A DNA stretch of 64,000 nt from Flavobacterium sp. LC2016-23 (GCF_009674775.1 NZ_WKKE01000003.1:124001-188000), one strand, 5' to 3'; positions 26,034-36,559 are shown, counted from the first letter of the stretch. The notes: generated by a model from the sequence alone, not told the origin. Numbers and translations are program-made.

Positions 26034-26753
26034 ATGAAACTAAATTTACTTTTACCTATCGTACTGCTTTCAAGCATTTGTTTTTCTCAGAGCAACAACC
26101 TGAGTGAGGAAGTGACTATCTCTCTTCATAAAAAAAAGGATACCGGAATATTTATTTCAGAAGAACAAAAGAGTTTTGACCATACTAGGTCAGAAGTAAA
26201 TGGTGTAGTAATCTCTGTTACGTTAATCGAGAATGAATATCACGTGAAATATTTTGACACAGATGGAAAGATACAAACCAAGAAGTATCCGATATCACCA
26301 GCTTTTGTATTGAAGACAAACAAAACAGGTAACTTTTCGTTTTCTGTGCTGACCGTTCCTTTTAAAATTAGGCCAGCACTCGGAAACACTGACCAGTATG
26401 TTCGTGCAGATATAAAAAACTTAGGATTATATTGTGGACCGTACAGTAAAACTACCAATTATTTTTTTGATGGAACCTCATCAATTCACAAGTGGAGCTT
26501 TGGAGCGCTTATTGCTCCCTCTGTTGAAGAATTTAACTCTAAGAATACAGAGGGCAAAGTCACTGATGCTTCAAATCGATTAGTTCTGTCCACAAGTGCG
26601 GCCGTAACATATACCTACAATGCTATAACTGTAGCAATAATACCAGTTGGTTTTGATTTTGCATTATCCAAGGATAATCAGGATTGGATTTACAATAGTA
26701 AGTACTGGTGGGGCTTTGGTCTTGGGATAGACAGCAAACTTTTAGGTTTCTAG
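26034..26753 (+). CDS. Hypothetical exported protein
   Basis: A 239-residue protein with a signal peptide (MKLNLLLPIVLLSSICFSQS). The mature part is beta-rich with alternating aromatic residues ('YHVKYFDTDGKIQTKKYPI', 'WGFGLGIDSKLLGF' at the end), suggesting a small outer-membrane beta barrel or surface protein. No family recognised. A weak hairpin follows at 26783-26796 (TACGG-AAAA-CCGTA). Confidence 0.6.
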   Translation: MKLNLLLPIVLLSSICFSQSNNLSEEVTISLHKKKDTGIFISEEQKSFDHTRSEVNGVVISVTLIENEYHVKYFDTDGKIQTKKYPISPAFVLKTNKTGNFSFSVLTVPFKIRPALGNTDQYVRADIKNLGLYCGPYSKTTNYFFDGTSSIHKWSFGALIAPSVEEFNSKNTEGKVTDASNRLVLSTSAAVTYTYNAITVAIIPVGFDFALSKDNQDWIYNSKYWWGFGLGIDSKLLGF

Positions 26754-26886
26754 AAACAAATATTAATTCAAGTTTCTTCGATTACGGAAAACCGTAAAGA
26801 ATGAATCATTTCATTTTTTAAGTTTACACGCTTCGTGAAATTTAATATTGCAATTCGGTTAAAAGTTTAAGTTTAAGTAGGTTCGC

Positions 26887-26894
26887 TATATTTG
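26887..26894 (+). promoter_or_regulatory. -7 element of the NTPase-nuclease operon
   Basis: TATATTTG, a full TAnnTTTG match, lies 43 bases upstream of the 26938 ATG. No convincing -33 element at the usual spacing. Confidence 0.55.
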
Positions 26895-26937
26895 TTTTCT
26901 CCAAATAAATTTCTGTCATTTTTAAATTATAAATCCT

Positions 26938-29900
26938 ATGAGAAACGCTTTCTATGGCTACTCTTTTCAAAAACTTGTTACGTCGCTGATGCTGACAAAG
27001 ATGGATGTAGAAAGAACTATTGATTCCATTGAAATTGAAGCCTTGGTAGATCATAAATTTGACGATATCAAGGTGCTTATCAACGACAAGGAATTTTATT
27101 TTCAGATAAAAGATTATGCTTCCATCTCACTAAACGAGATCGTCGTTTCAGAAACCGAAATCTCTATTGCCGGAAATCTTCACAAATTGTCAAATGCAAT
27201 AAATGTTTTATTTTTCAACAGGCTCGAAATTACACCTGATTGTGAGATACTAGGAATACCGGCACTCCGTCTTGAAAATATCTATATAATATCACAATCA
27301 GGATTAGACATAGAACAAAGGATAGAAGAGCTTTATAAAACAGACCATCTTAGGAAATATCTCATCGATCAGTTTTTCAGTAAATGTCTGGACAAACGAA
27401 AACTTCTGATAAAAATAAGTGACCTCCCAGCTTTGAATATCTTCAAAACATATTTAATAGAACCTACTGTCAACCTGACAAGGAAAGTGCTTGATGTTGA
27501 GAATATATTACTTATAGAAGGCAAGCCAGGTGTAGGAAAAAGTCATCTGGTGGTAAACCTAGAAAAGCAGTATAAAAAGAACATTGTTTATCGTTTCTGG
27601 GTGTCCAATCAGGATAATGATTATAACGAGCGGCTGAAGTACAATAACTTCATTCAGGATTTCTCCAAAAAGCTGTTCCATAACCTAAAACCATATACCG
27701 AAGTACAGATAATAGCAAAATTGGAAGAACTTGAAAAGACTGTTATAATTGATGGCCTCGACCATGTCGAAAACTATAATCCAAATGACCTGGAGAAATA
27801 CGTTACATTTATTAATAAACTAATGCAGTACTGCAAAGTAATCGTGTTGAGCCGTCCTTTACAACGCTTGTTACCTTGGAAAAAACAATTGCTGGGAAAT
27901 TGGAATCAGGGACAGACAAAAACAGTTTTAAATGAACTTTACCATATCCAGAATTACGAAATCATTCAAAAAATATTTAAAATAACCAGCGGTTATCCAA
28001 TACTGGTGAGATACATTGCAGAACAATACAGGATTGAAGGCTATGTGCCCGATTTCGAAGCATTTGATGACATTGATAGGTATTACGAGAAAATAATTGA
28101 AGGAGAAAAGGGAAAACAGGCGCTAGCACTCTTTATTTGTGTTCGGTCATACCTGATGCACTCTGAAATTGACTTATTCCTTGATGCATATGGCGCGATG
28201 TTCGTAAAGGAATTTGTCACTGATCATCCATATCTTTTTGAGCTGCGTCTCAACAGAATTTCGATGTTTCATGATAGTTTTATTACATTCCTGCGCAAAC
28301 GCAACACCGATTACAAACTCATATCAGATAAGGTTAATGCCGTTGTATACGCGTCGATAATGAACATGGAGAAGCGATTTCAATCACGATTTTCTTATTT
28401 TGATCATTCAAAGGAAGAAAAGCAAAACATCATAAGAAAATACGCTTCCATAGAGGAGTTTAGGAAACTCATGGTTGACGTTATTGACTTCGAAGCTGTC
28501 AGAGACTTTTATTTTCAGATTCGTGAAGCACTTTCCAAGATGGAACCGGAAGTTTTAGAAATCAGACAATATTATGATTTAGCCCTCATATTAAATATGG
28601 TTTCTCGTGATCATATCTCCTCTCTAAATGGATTTCACTTCACCTATTGTCGATCTTTACTTTTTAATGGTTATACTATCGAAGACATTACAAGCAACCG
28701 TTATCTGTTCGGAATGTTTTACTATTTAGAAACAAACGATGGGTCTCTTCTTTTAAATACTACAAGCGATGACAACTATGAAACACGTCAATTCTTTAGC
28801 AAATTACAGAATGAAGCACAGGAGGAAATAGAATTCTTTGAAAAACATCAAAAGCCACTTTCGGCTTCTAAAATCCGTTCACTCTTGGATGACAGCTCCA
28901 ATATGGATTTCAGGGAAATTTTTACTTATATTCTTGAAGATCTTTTTATACATAAAGAGAACAGGAAAGCTTATAAGATTTTGTACAGAGGAATAAGTGA
29001 ATATATGAAGGGCAGTGATTGGAAGGCTCTTACTATTTTGGAGGAGGTCACAGACGATATGGGTATCAATCAATACGCGTTATCTTACATATTAAAACAG
29101 GCAAGAGAATATCTATTGGCGATTGGAATGTTAGCCAAGGATAATGATTTCTTGAATTTGTCGCTAAGACAGTATATCCACAACCATAAAAATGATACCA
29201 GTTTCACGATGTGGGCGGACATTCTCAGTTATGTGAGATTAGCTCTATATCAGGAGCGTAAAATAGATCTGAATTCAATTTCATTGTTTTGGACAAAATA
29301 CTATGCACGTAAGGACCATTCTCTATATGCTCTGGACGTGGCGCTGCCAGTATTTGAAAAGCTAGGATATATAGAAATGTATGATTCGGTAAGTCTGATC
29401 AATAAGATTCAGGTAATGTCTGAGAAGGGATATCGCGGCCTTCTGGCAGACTATATAATGCAGCACCCGCCCGAATTTATAGCTTTAATTCTCAATGATT
29501 TCCATGCGGATAATTTAAATATTTCGTGGTTTTTATTAGAGCCTGAGTACATAAATGTACTTCCCGATCAGGTCTACAATATCGAGTTAAGAAGTCAAAT
29601 AAAATACCATCGCACCAATAATAACATTCCTTATGATGACATAAAAAATCTATTGGAGTCAAATAGGCTGGATAAGTTTCGCGAAGATTTGATTTTTCGT
29701 CGGTACAGCATTTGGATTAAAGAAAAAAGACCGGAAATTAAAAAGCTTAAGGCTTTAAAAATTCCCTATAAGACATTTAAGGAAAAAGAGTATGCCAGCA
29801 GCTCAACACCAGTTTCATATTTTGAGCAGGGAATTTTGGACAATTCCAACAAGCACCTTGTTATAGAAAAAGGACTCAATCCATCTGAAGTTGCTGCCTT

Positions 29901-30183
29901 CGGTGATGGTTATTATGCTGCTCTATCTAACATCGACATCTATAACGTATTTTCAAAAGAGGAGATGAGAGCAAACATGCAGGGTATGCTATTCAATGCA
30001 ATTACTTCCCGGTTAAGGACAATCGACCATTTTCATTCACTATGGCCACTTCCAGGAAATGTGATCAAGCTTCTTTATTCAAATGAAGCGACTGATGATT
30101 TTGAGGAATATTTCAGGAGCTTTATGGCCTATTTAGATCTTTCAATGTTTGATTTAAAGAATACTATTGGAGATCCATTTTAG
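26938..30183 (+). CDS. STAND-type NTPase with N-terminal PD-(D/E)xK-like nuclease domain (Avs-like)
   Basis: A 1081-residue protein. Residues 5-60 look like a Cap4/Mrr-type PD-(D/E)xK nuclease: 'FDDIKV' (Asp42, Asp43) then 'FYFQIKD' with QxK at 56-58. The STAND P-loop domain has Walker A GKPGVGKS (195-202), Walker B VIIDGLDHV (269-277) and 'VIVLSRP' after it, which matches the STAND sensor region. The remaining 700 residues are helical with repeat character, as in the sensor arrays of Avs proteins. It probably recognises a phage component through the C-terminal part and activates the nuclease. No Avs subtype can be assigned. Confidence 0.75.
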   Translation: MRNAFYGYSFQKLVTSLMLTKMDVERTIDSIEIEALVDHKFDDIKVLINDKEFYFQIKDYASISLNEIVVSETEISIAGNLHKLSNAINVLFFNRLEITPDCEILGIPALRLENIYIISQSGLDIEQRIEELYKTDHLRKYLIDQFFSKCLDKRKLLIKISDLPALNIFKTYLIEPTVNLTRKVLDVENILLIEGKPGVGKSHLVVNLEKQYKKNIVYRFWVSNQDNDYNERLKYNNFIQDFSKKLFHNLKPYTEVQIIAKLEELEKTVIIDGLDHVENYNPNDLEKYVTFINKLMQYCKVIVLSRPLQRLLPWKKQLLGNWNQGQTKTVLNELYHIQNYEIIQKIFKITSGYPILVRYIAEQYRIEGYVPDFEAFDDIDRYYEKIIEGEKGKQALALFICVRSYLMHSEIDLFLDAYGAMFVKEFVTDHPYLFELRLNRISMFHDSFITFLRKRNTDYKLISDKVNAVVYASIMNMEKRFQSRFSYFDHSKEEKQNIIRKYASIEEFRKLMVDVIDFEAVRDFYFQIREALSKMEPEVLEIRQYYDLALILNMVSRDHISSLNGFHFTYCRSLLFNGYTIEDITSNRYLFGMFYYLETNDGSLLLNTTSDDNYETRQFFSKLQNEAQEEIEFFEKHQKPLSASKIRSLLDDSSNMDFREIFTYILEDLFIHKENRKAYKILYRGISEYMKGSDWKALTILEEVTDDMGINQYALSYILKQAREYLLAIGMLAKDNDFLNLSLRQYIHNHKNDTSFTMWADILSYVRLALYQERKIDLNSISLFWTKYYARKDHSLYALDVALPVFEKLGYIEMYDSVSLINKIQVMSEKGYRGLLADYIMQHPPEFIALILNDFHADNLNISWFLLEPEYINVLPDQVYNIELRSQIKYHRTNNNIPYDDIKNLLESNRLDKFREDLIFRRYSIWIKEKRPEIKKLKALKIPYKTFKEKEYASSSTPVSYFEQGILDNSNKHLVIEKGLNPSEVAAFGDGYYAALSNIDIYNVFSKEEMRANMQGMLFNAITSRLRTIDHFHSLWPLPGNVIKLLYSNEATDDFEEYFRSFMAYLDLSMFDLKNTIGDPF

Positions 30184-30235
30184 ATAGTTGCATATTTGCT
30201 GCCTTCGGTTAATTTTTTTTGAAAGATTTAAAACT

Positions 30236-31933
30236 ATGATAAATATTAAGCAATTACTTGAATTTAAAGATATCTTTCCAGACGAAAAAATGGAACCTAT
30301 TATTGCGTATCTAGGCAAAGTCTCAAGAGAATCTTTATTGAGATCCATTGGCTTTTTTAATACCAAACCTGTTCCTAACTATGATAATTTTTTTAGTAAC
30401 CAAGAGCTACATTACCAAGCAGTAAAGAGAGTTGAAAATTATTTATTTGATAGACAAATCACATCCAAGCCACAAGTAGTCAGTGGTCAAACTGCTTTAA
30501 AATTTGCGGAAGCAGTTCTGTCTAATTCGAAGGAATTACTAGAAAATAATACAAACGATTCTCCAGATGATGATGAAATAAATTTGTTTAAGGCCTTCTT
30601 ATGCATTAATACAGAACTTATAAATAATCAAGTGCTGGATAATGTAAATGAAGGTAATTTTGAAAAGATTGTTGATTTTAGTATAATATTTACTTTTCCA
30701 TTTGCAGATCTTGGCATTTCTGAAAATGACAATATCGAATTTTTGCATTTACTTTACGCCACTTTTTACAAGGTTGAAGCATTATTGGGATTTCTGAATT
30801 CTAGGCCTGAGTATTTAAATCTTAAAGATGAATTCATTCGATCATTTATGGTTGCAAATGAAAAGGAATTCGTAGAGCAGATGACATTTTTATTTGGGAA
30901 ATTAATGCAATTAAAAGGAACCAACAGTTATCTTTGGGAGGTTGAGGATAAAGACGCAAAGGCATTTTTAGATTCAATGGTTTCTGACGACATAGCTCCT
31001 GATGAAGATTTTACCAATATCAAAAATAATCCCATTTATAAAGTTGGAGATAATCTCTATTCAATCATCCATTACTTTTTTGTAATTGATAAGTTTTACA
31101 AAAGTGCCAAGTTTAAGCTAAAGGAAATTTATGAAAAGGATGATGTTTTAAAAGCTTCACATGGTAATTTCTTCAGCTTTTTCAATAGCGAATTTTCTGA
31201 AAACTTTCTTATGAAAAACCTGCTTGACGAGATATTTGCAAAAAAATATTTTATAAAGAAGCCCGAGAGGGAAAAGGAACTTTCAGGAGAACCTGATTAT
31301 TATGTTAGACATAATAATGAAGTATTTGTTTTCGAAAATAAAGACGTATTGATTGCGAAGGAAATTAAATCATCAGCTGATATTGAGCAGATTAATGCTG
31401 TTTTAAAAACAAAATTTTTGATCGATGGAAAAAAGAAAGTAGGGATTGGACAACTAGTTACTACTATCGAAGAAATTGGCCGCAAGAAATTCAGGTTTGA
31501 TGATTATGTAAATTCTAAGAACTCACTTACGGTCTATCCTGTTTTGCTGGTACATGACAGAATATTTCAGACATTGGGTATTAACTACAGACTTAATCAA
31601 TGGTTTAAGGAGCAGTGTATAGAAAGGCTCGGCGATTTAAATAAAAACTTCAACATTAAAAGCCTTACTGTAATAGACATTGATTCATTAATACTTTGGC
31701 TTCCTTACTTCCAAGTTAAGGACAAGAATTTTAAAGAAGTGCTCAATTATCATTTGGAAAAAATGAATAAAATCAAGAAAGTCAACACTGCTCCCAATCA
31801 AGAAACACTCCTCGATAGAGCTAATCAAAATATAGCTGAGCAGTTATCGCCAATTTCAAGAAGAAAAATACCTTATAGTATTGACTTGGAAAGGCTTATG
31901 GATAGGTTTAAAATTGTAATAAAAGATGAATAG
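30236..31933 (+). CDS. Protein with PD-(D/E)xK-like motif, second gene of the NTPase operon
   Basis: A 565-residue protein (start at MINIKQLLEF; 16 earlier codons discounted). The first 330 residues are helical and unrecognised. At 352-369 'GEPDYYVRHNNEVFVFENKD' gives E352, PD (353-354) and E367xK369, the spacing of a PD-(D/E)xK nuclease core. It starts 52 bases after the NTPase, with a weak -7-like CATATTTG between them (30191-30198), and overlaps the next gene by 8 bases. A nuclease role is inferred from the motif alone. Confidence 0.65.
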   Translation: MINIKQLLEFKDIFPDEKMEPIIAYLGKVSRESLLRSIGFFNTKPVPNYDNFFSNQELHYQAVKRVENYLFDRQITSKPQVVSGQTALKFAEAVLSNSKELLENNTNDSPDDDEINLFKAFLCINTELINNQVLDNVNEGNFEKIVDFSIIFTFPFADLGISENDNIEFLHLLYATFYKVEALLGFLNSRPEYLNLKDEFIRSFMVANEKEFVEQMTFLFGKLMQLKGTNSYLWEVEDKDAKAFLDSMVSDDIAPDEDFTNIKNNPIYKVGDNLYSIIHYFFVIDKFYKSAKFKLKEIYEKDDVLKASHGNFFSFFNSEFSENFLMKNLLDEIFAKKYFIKKPEREKELSGEPDYYVRHNNEVFVFENKDVLIAKEIKSSADIEQINAVLKTKFLIDGKKKVGIGQLVTTIEEIGRKKFRFDDYVNSKNSLTVYPVLLVHDRIFQTLGINYRLNQWFKEQCIERLGDLNKNFNIKSLTVIDIDSLILWLPYFQVKDKNFKEVLNYHLEKMNKIKKVNTAPNQETLLDRANQNIAEQLSPISRRKIPYSIDLERLMDRFKIVIKDE

Positions 31934-32945
31934 TGCTAAAAACATCCTTAGAGTAATTTTTGAAGGATTCAACACGAAAAACCAAAATTACAACAACTGC
32001 ATCTTAATGATAGATGAAAGTGATTTTTCACGGTTGAAGCTTTATACAATAATTTCTAATAAAGGCTATCTTGTCAGTTCAGAAATAAAAATTGATAAGC
32101 TTATCCGTTCACTTTGCGAAGACGTCGGCGGAGACTTATGGGAAGCTTATATTACAGCTGAACATGATGGCTATTCTTTTACAAGTTTTTCTGAAGCTAG
32201 CTTTTCAAATCTCTATTACCATAATATCCCTCGATTTAATGAGTCCGATTTTGAAACTATTATTTGTCAGTTAGGAGGTAGTAAAATTCCCGAAAGAGCA
32301 ACTATGACTCCCGATTTTATGCTAGGAGATTTAGTTATAGAATTGAAGGATCTTCAAAAGGAGAGTTTATATAATGAAGAAAGGCGTAATACAATTACCA
32401 AAATATTTGAAGAAGATAATGGCATTTCTGTAAATATCAATTTTTCTGCAGCGTCAGGAGAAGTCAAGACAGCATATAAACGTGTTATAGCAAATTCAAT
32501 AAAAAATGCTGTTGGTAAAGCTTCAAAGCAAATAAAGGAATATCGTAAGATAAATTCAGTCAACATGGGCGGAGTGTTCTTAATCAACACAGGGTATTTT
32601 AGTCTTGAGCACAACCTTTTCAAAGCTATTGTGGAGGAAATAATTGCAAGAGACACAACCACTATCAATTTTGTGTATATTTTTACACAAAGTGTCTTTC
32701 ATAATGCAATTGGCGATTTAAGAGCAGATTATAAACAGGATTGTATCGGAGATCTTCCCAGCAAACTTGCTGGTATTTATGATGCGTGCAATATGCTTGT
32801 TGATATAAAAATGTCTTCTATCTTTCAACTTGATAATGTCGAAAGTTCTTTCGCTGCACCACAGTATCCGATTTCTTTTTTTGCAGATAATAAAATATTT
32901 TATTGGAAACCGGAACGTATTGAACCTTCTATTAATTTTAATTAA
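31926..32945 (+). CDS. Protein with PD-(D/E)xK-like motif, third gene of the NTPase operon
   Basis: A 339-residue protein whose ATG lies within the last codons of the preceding gene (8-base overlap), so the two are translationally coupled. 'TPDFMLGDLVIELKDLQ' gives P129-D130 and E139xK141, a compact PD-(D/E)xK core. The rest is alpha/beta with no family recognised. Its presence beside another protein with the same kind of motif suggests paired nucleases or one active and one inactive partner. Function unknown. Confidence 0.65.
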   Translation: MNSAKNILRVIFEGFNTKNQNYNNCILMIDESDFSRLKLYTIISNKGYLVSSEIKIDKLIRSLCEDVGGDLWEAYITAEHDGYSFTSFSEASFSNLYYHNIPRFNESDFETIICQLGGSKIPERATMTPDFMLGDLVIELKDLQKESLYNEERRNTITKIFEEDNGISVNINFSAASGEVKTAYKRVIANSIKNAVGKASKQIKEYRKINSVNMGGVFLINTGYFSLEHNLFKAIVEEIIARDTTTINFVYIFTQSVFHNAIGDLRADYKQDCIGDLPSKLAGIYDACNMLVDIKMSSIFQLDNVESSFAAPQYPISFFADNKIFYWKPERIEPSINFN

Positions 32946-33101
32946 CTACTAACTTATTATATTTGAAATTGACTATTAAAAAAAAGCAGTTATAAACAGG
33001 ATAAAATGGCAATGAATCATTAGATATTGCTTTTAAAGTTTAATCGGGGCTTCCTTGCATTAAAGAGAAAATAATTTAAATATTTACAGTAATAAAAAGC
33101 T

Positions 33102-34424
33102 ATGGGAAGTTTTTGCGCATTAACATTAAATGGTTATGAAATAGATCAGTCTAAAAGCTACATCAGTACGTTTTGGTCATGTTTTTTTAATGAAGATGAC
33201 CGACGAAGTCGTTCTGTTCCCTACGATCTTTATTATACACAGCCTATTGCAGATAATAATAATGTGCCTACCTTTGAGTATTCGGCTTCTGTCGATACGA
33301 TGAAGCTGCGCCTTGAAATCATGGGTTATACTTTAGATAAAGTTAAACTTAAATATGCTGAAGGTATCGAGAATGCTTTAAAAACTAGGCAGCAATACAA
33401 TACTGAACTATTTAATACAGTTGAAAATAGTGATGAAAAACACCTCAATATTTTAAAGAATGGTGGATTTGAATACTGGTTAAAATTAATTAAGTATATT
33501 TTTGATAACAAAATTACCAACTTGAGCGATAACCTTCAGGTACATGACAATATCTACAGCTTTATTCTTGATTATAATGATGTTGACGAAAACTTGTATT
33601 TAGGTTACCCTAATATCGGTATAGGTTACTTTCTTCGAGGAGCGTTGGAAGCCGTAGAACCTTGTTCAGAATTAATTTTAGACATAACCTCTGTGGTTGA
33701 TTCGGGATATTACAAAGAGGATGAGCCTGTTTGTGCAAGCACCTCACAGATGTATCTTGATTCTACTTTACCATTCCAAAAAATCATAATCCTTACAGAA
33801 GGTTCTTCTGATAGTAAGATACTTAGTAAAGCTTTGAAATTACTCTATCCCAAGGTGTATAGCTACTTTTCATTTCTGGATTTTGATACCTATAAAGCAG
33901 AGGGCGGATCAGCTATGCTTGAAAAAACAGTCAAATCTTTTGCAGCGGCTGGAATCAGCAATAAAATTATAGCGTTATTTGATTATGATGCTGCAGGTGT
34001 AGCAGCGACTGAACGCTTAAAAAAAAGAAAATTCCCTAGCAATTTTAGAGTAATAACTTTGCCGCCAATTGAACTTGCAAATAACTACCCAATCATTGGG
34101 CCAGATGGAATAATATATGAAAATGTCAATGGACGTGCATGTAGCATTGAAATGTACCTAGGCATTGATATTTTGACTGGCGCGAATAACACGTTGGTTC
34201 CTGTTAAATGGAAAAATATTGAAGCGCAAATAAATACTTGCCAAGGAGAGATTTCCCGTAAAGCTGAATTGCAAAAAAAATACTTAAAAAAAATACGCGT
34301 CGCTATAGAAAATGGCTCGCTTCAATCCGATCATGATTGGACAGGTTTAATGTCGGTATTAGACAGAATTTTTGTCGCTGCATCTAGTATTGATCATGCA
34401 CCAACATACTTGAATTATCGGTAA
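33102..34424 (+). CDS. HEPN/Toprim N-terminal domain protein
   Basis: A 440-residue protein. It begins 'MGSFCALTLNGYEIDQSKSYISTFW', the start I recall for the HEPN_Toprim_N family. Residues about 230-330 form a Toprim fold: 'IIILTEGSSDSKIL' supplies the conserved Glu (about residue 231) and 'IIALFDYDAAGVAA' the DxD (Asp294 and Asp296). Toprim domains with this family are found in antiphage proteins. There are 156 bases to the previous gene, so it is probably a separate unit. Confidence 0.75.
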   Translation: MGSFCALTLNGYEIDQSKSYISTFWSCFFNEDDRRSRSVPYDLYYTQPIADNNNVPTFEYSASVDTMKLRLEIMGYTLDKVKLKYAEGIENALKTRQQYNTELFNTVENSDEKHLNILKNGGFEYWLKLIKYIFDNKITNLSDNLQVHDNIYSFILDYNDVDENLYLGYPNIGIGYFLRGALEAVEPCSELILDITSVVDSGYYKEDEPVCASTSQMYLDSTLPFQKIIILTEGSSDSKILSKALKLLYPKVYSYFSFLDFDTYKAEGGSAMLEKTVKSFAAAGISNKIIALFDYDAAGVAATERLKKRKFPSNFRVITLPPIELANNYPIIGPDGIIYENVNGRACSIEMYLGIDILTGANNTLVPVKWKNIEAQINTCQGEISRKAELQKKYLKKIRVAIENGSLQSDHDWTGLMSVLDRIFVAASSIDHAPTYLNYR

Positions 34425-34660
34425 TCCTATTATTTTTTAAATTTAAATGTGAAGCAAGATATACCTAAAATTGATGCTAAAGTGGTATAAGTATTAATAG
34501 TTTTCTTGTAATTTTTATTTACATCCCCTTTTGCTGAAAACATTTGTGTTAATATCCTGCATACGAATAGTTGATAAATTGAAAGTTTTTGAAAGGTAAA
34601 AGAGTTAAAAAAACTTAACTTTACCAACTATTACATATGATTTATAATTTGAGTGGATAG

Positions 34661-36559
34661 ATGGCAAAAAAAGAAGTATTGACAGATTTGTGGGTTTATG
34701 AAATGCTTAAAGAAGCGAATGTTAATTTGCATCCACAAGGAAGCAACATTAAAGATATTGACGATGCTTTAAAATCGGCTTCAAAAGCAGGTACAGGAAA
34801 AGTTGGTTTTCCGGAATATTGCGGAGTTGTCAAAGACTTTGTTCTAATTATCGAAAATAAATCAGATGTTTCACTTCATGTAAGGCGAAATGAAAAGGAC
34901 TTAATATGTAATGAAATTGCGAGCGTAAAGAATTACGCTGTAAATGGCGCTTTATTTTACGGCAAACATTTAGCTCAGAAAACTACCTATAAAAAATTCG
35001 TAGTTTTTGGAGTTTCAGGAAATGAGAAAAGACATAAAATAACGCCTATATTTATAGATGAAAGAGGAGGTTATAAAGAACTTGACGATGTAGAAACGTT
35101 TACTCTTTTCAATGAAAAAAATATTGATGAATATTACACTAAAAATATTCTCAAAGAGCAGACACCTGAAGACAAAACCACAGAAGAAATTCTCAGGGAT
35201 GCCAAGAATCTTCACGAAGATTTAAGAAACTATGGTAGTATTCAGGACAAAGATAAGCCATTAATAGTTTCAGGGATTCTTTTGGCATTACGGGAGATGG
35301 AACATAAAGGTTTCAGTATTGATAGTCTTGTAGGTGATCAAACAACAACAGATGGTGAAAAAATTTATGAAGCTGTTGAAAAAAACTTAAAAAGAGCCAA
35401 TGTTTCACCTCAAGTAAAAAAGGATAAATTACTTAGCCAGTTTTTGGTAATAAAAGATACCAAAGCCATTAACGAAGAAAACGAATATTTAAAGAAAACT
35501 CCCTTAAAGCACTTTACAGAGTTTTTATACGAGAACATTTATAAAAACATTAAATACATACAGTCTGCTGAAGATTATTTGGGAAGATTTTATGGGGAAT
35601 TTATGTCGTATTCTGGCGGCGATGGTCAATCATTAGGTATTGTATTAACACCAAAGCATGTTACGGAGTTGTTTTGTGACTTGGTAGAATTAAAACCTTC
35701 GGATTCGATTTTAGACCCTTGCTGCGGAACAGCAGGTTTTTTAATCGCATCTATGCATAATATGTTACAAAAAACTGATAATCCGGAAGAGCAAAAAAAT
35801 ATTAGGAAAAACCAGTTGCATGGTTTAGAACTACAACCTTATATGTTTACTATTGCTACCACAAACATGATTTTGCGTGGTGATGGAAAAAGTAATCTTG
35901 AACAAGAAGACTTTTTAAAATTTAACTCTTCCTTATTACAGGAAAAAGGTTGTACAATTGGAATGATGAATCCACCTTACTCAATGGGGAGCAAAAACAA
36001 TACGAATTTATACGAGATAAATTTTACTGAACATTTACTAAATTCTATCGTTCAAGATGGTAAAGTAATTGTAATTGTTCCTCAATCTTCTATGACAGGT
36101 AAAACTAAGGAAGAACAGGCAATAAAAGAAAATATTTTAAAACATCACACTTTGGAAGGGGTGATTACGTTAAATAAAAATACGTTCTATGGAGTAGGAA
36201 CAAATCCCTGTATTGCAGTTTTTACTGCAGGTGTTCCACATTACAAAGACAAGAAAGTAAAGTTTATTAACTTTGAAAAAGATGGATTTGAAGTCCAAAA
36301 ACATAGAGGACTTGTTGAGACCATCCACGCTAAAGATAAAAAACAACATTTATTAGATGTATGGTTTAACCGAATTGAAGCCGAAACGAAATTTTGCGTA
36401 AAAACTACTATTGAGCCCGAAGATGAATGGTTACATTCATTTTACTATTTCAATGATGAAATTCCAAATGCAGATGACTTTGAAAAGACCATCGCAAACT
36501 ATCTAACATTTGAAATAAATATGGTTTTGCAAGGCAAACAATATTTATTTGATAACTAA
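34661..36559 (+). CDS. BcgI-like restriction-modification subunit A (nuclease-methyltransferase fusion)
   Basis: A 632-residue protein. The N-terminal 120 residues carry a PD-(D/E)xK-type core: 'GFPEYCGVVKDFVLIIENKSD', with Pro51-Glu52 and E65xK67. The remainder is an N6-adenine methyltransferase of HsdM type: motif I DPCCGTAGF (from residue 352) and motif IV NPPY (from 437). It is followed directly by a specificity subunit. The fused nuclease-methyltransferase plus separate S subunit, with nearly the same lengths as I recall for BcgI A and B, suggests a type IIB system rather than classical type I, which would need HsdR. Confidence 0.82.
   Translation: MAKKEVLTDLWVYEMLKEANVNLHPQGSNIKDIDDALKSASKAGTGKVGFPEYCGVVKDFVLIIENKSDVSLHVRRNEKDLICNEIASVKNYAVNGALFYGKHLAQKTTYKKFVVFGVSGNEKRHKITPIFIDERGGYKELDDVETFTLFNEKNIDEYYTKNILKEQTPEDKTTEEILRDAKNLHEDLRNYGSIQDKDKPLIVSGILLALREMEHKGFSIDSLVGDQTTTDGEKIYEAVEKNLKRANVSPQVKKDKLLSQFLVIKDTKAINEENEYLKKTPLKHFTEFLYENIYKNIKYIQSAEDYLGRFYGEFMSYSGGDGQSLGIVLTPKHVTELFCDLVELKPSDSILDPCCGTAGFLIASMHNMLQKTDNPEEQKNIRKNQLHGLELQPYMFTIATTNMILRGDGKSNLEQEDFLKFNSSLLQEKGCTIGMMNPPYSMGSKNNTNLYEINFTEHLLNSIVQDGKVIVIVPQSSMTGKTKEEQAIKENILKHHTLEGVITLNKNTFYGVGTNPCIAVFTAGVPHYKDKKVKFINFEKDGFEVQKHRGLVETIHAKDKKQHLLDVWFNRIEAETKFCVKTTIEPEDEWLHSFYYFNDEIPNADDFEKTIANYLTFEINMVLQGKQYLFDN

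Noticed and set aside
34430..34627. Minus-strand 65-codon frame between the HEPN/Toprim and restriction genes
   Set aside because: Low-complexity Phe/Ser/Thr composition from AT-rich DNA, no promoter or family match.
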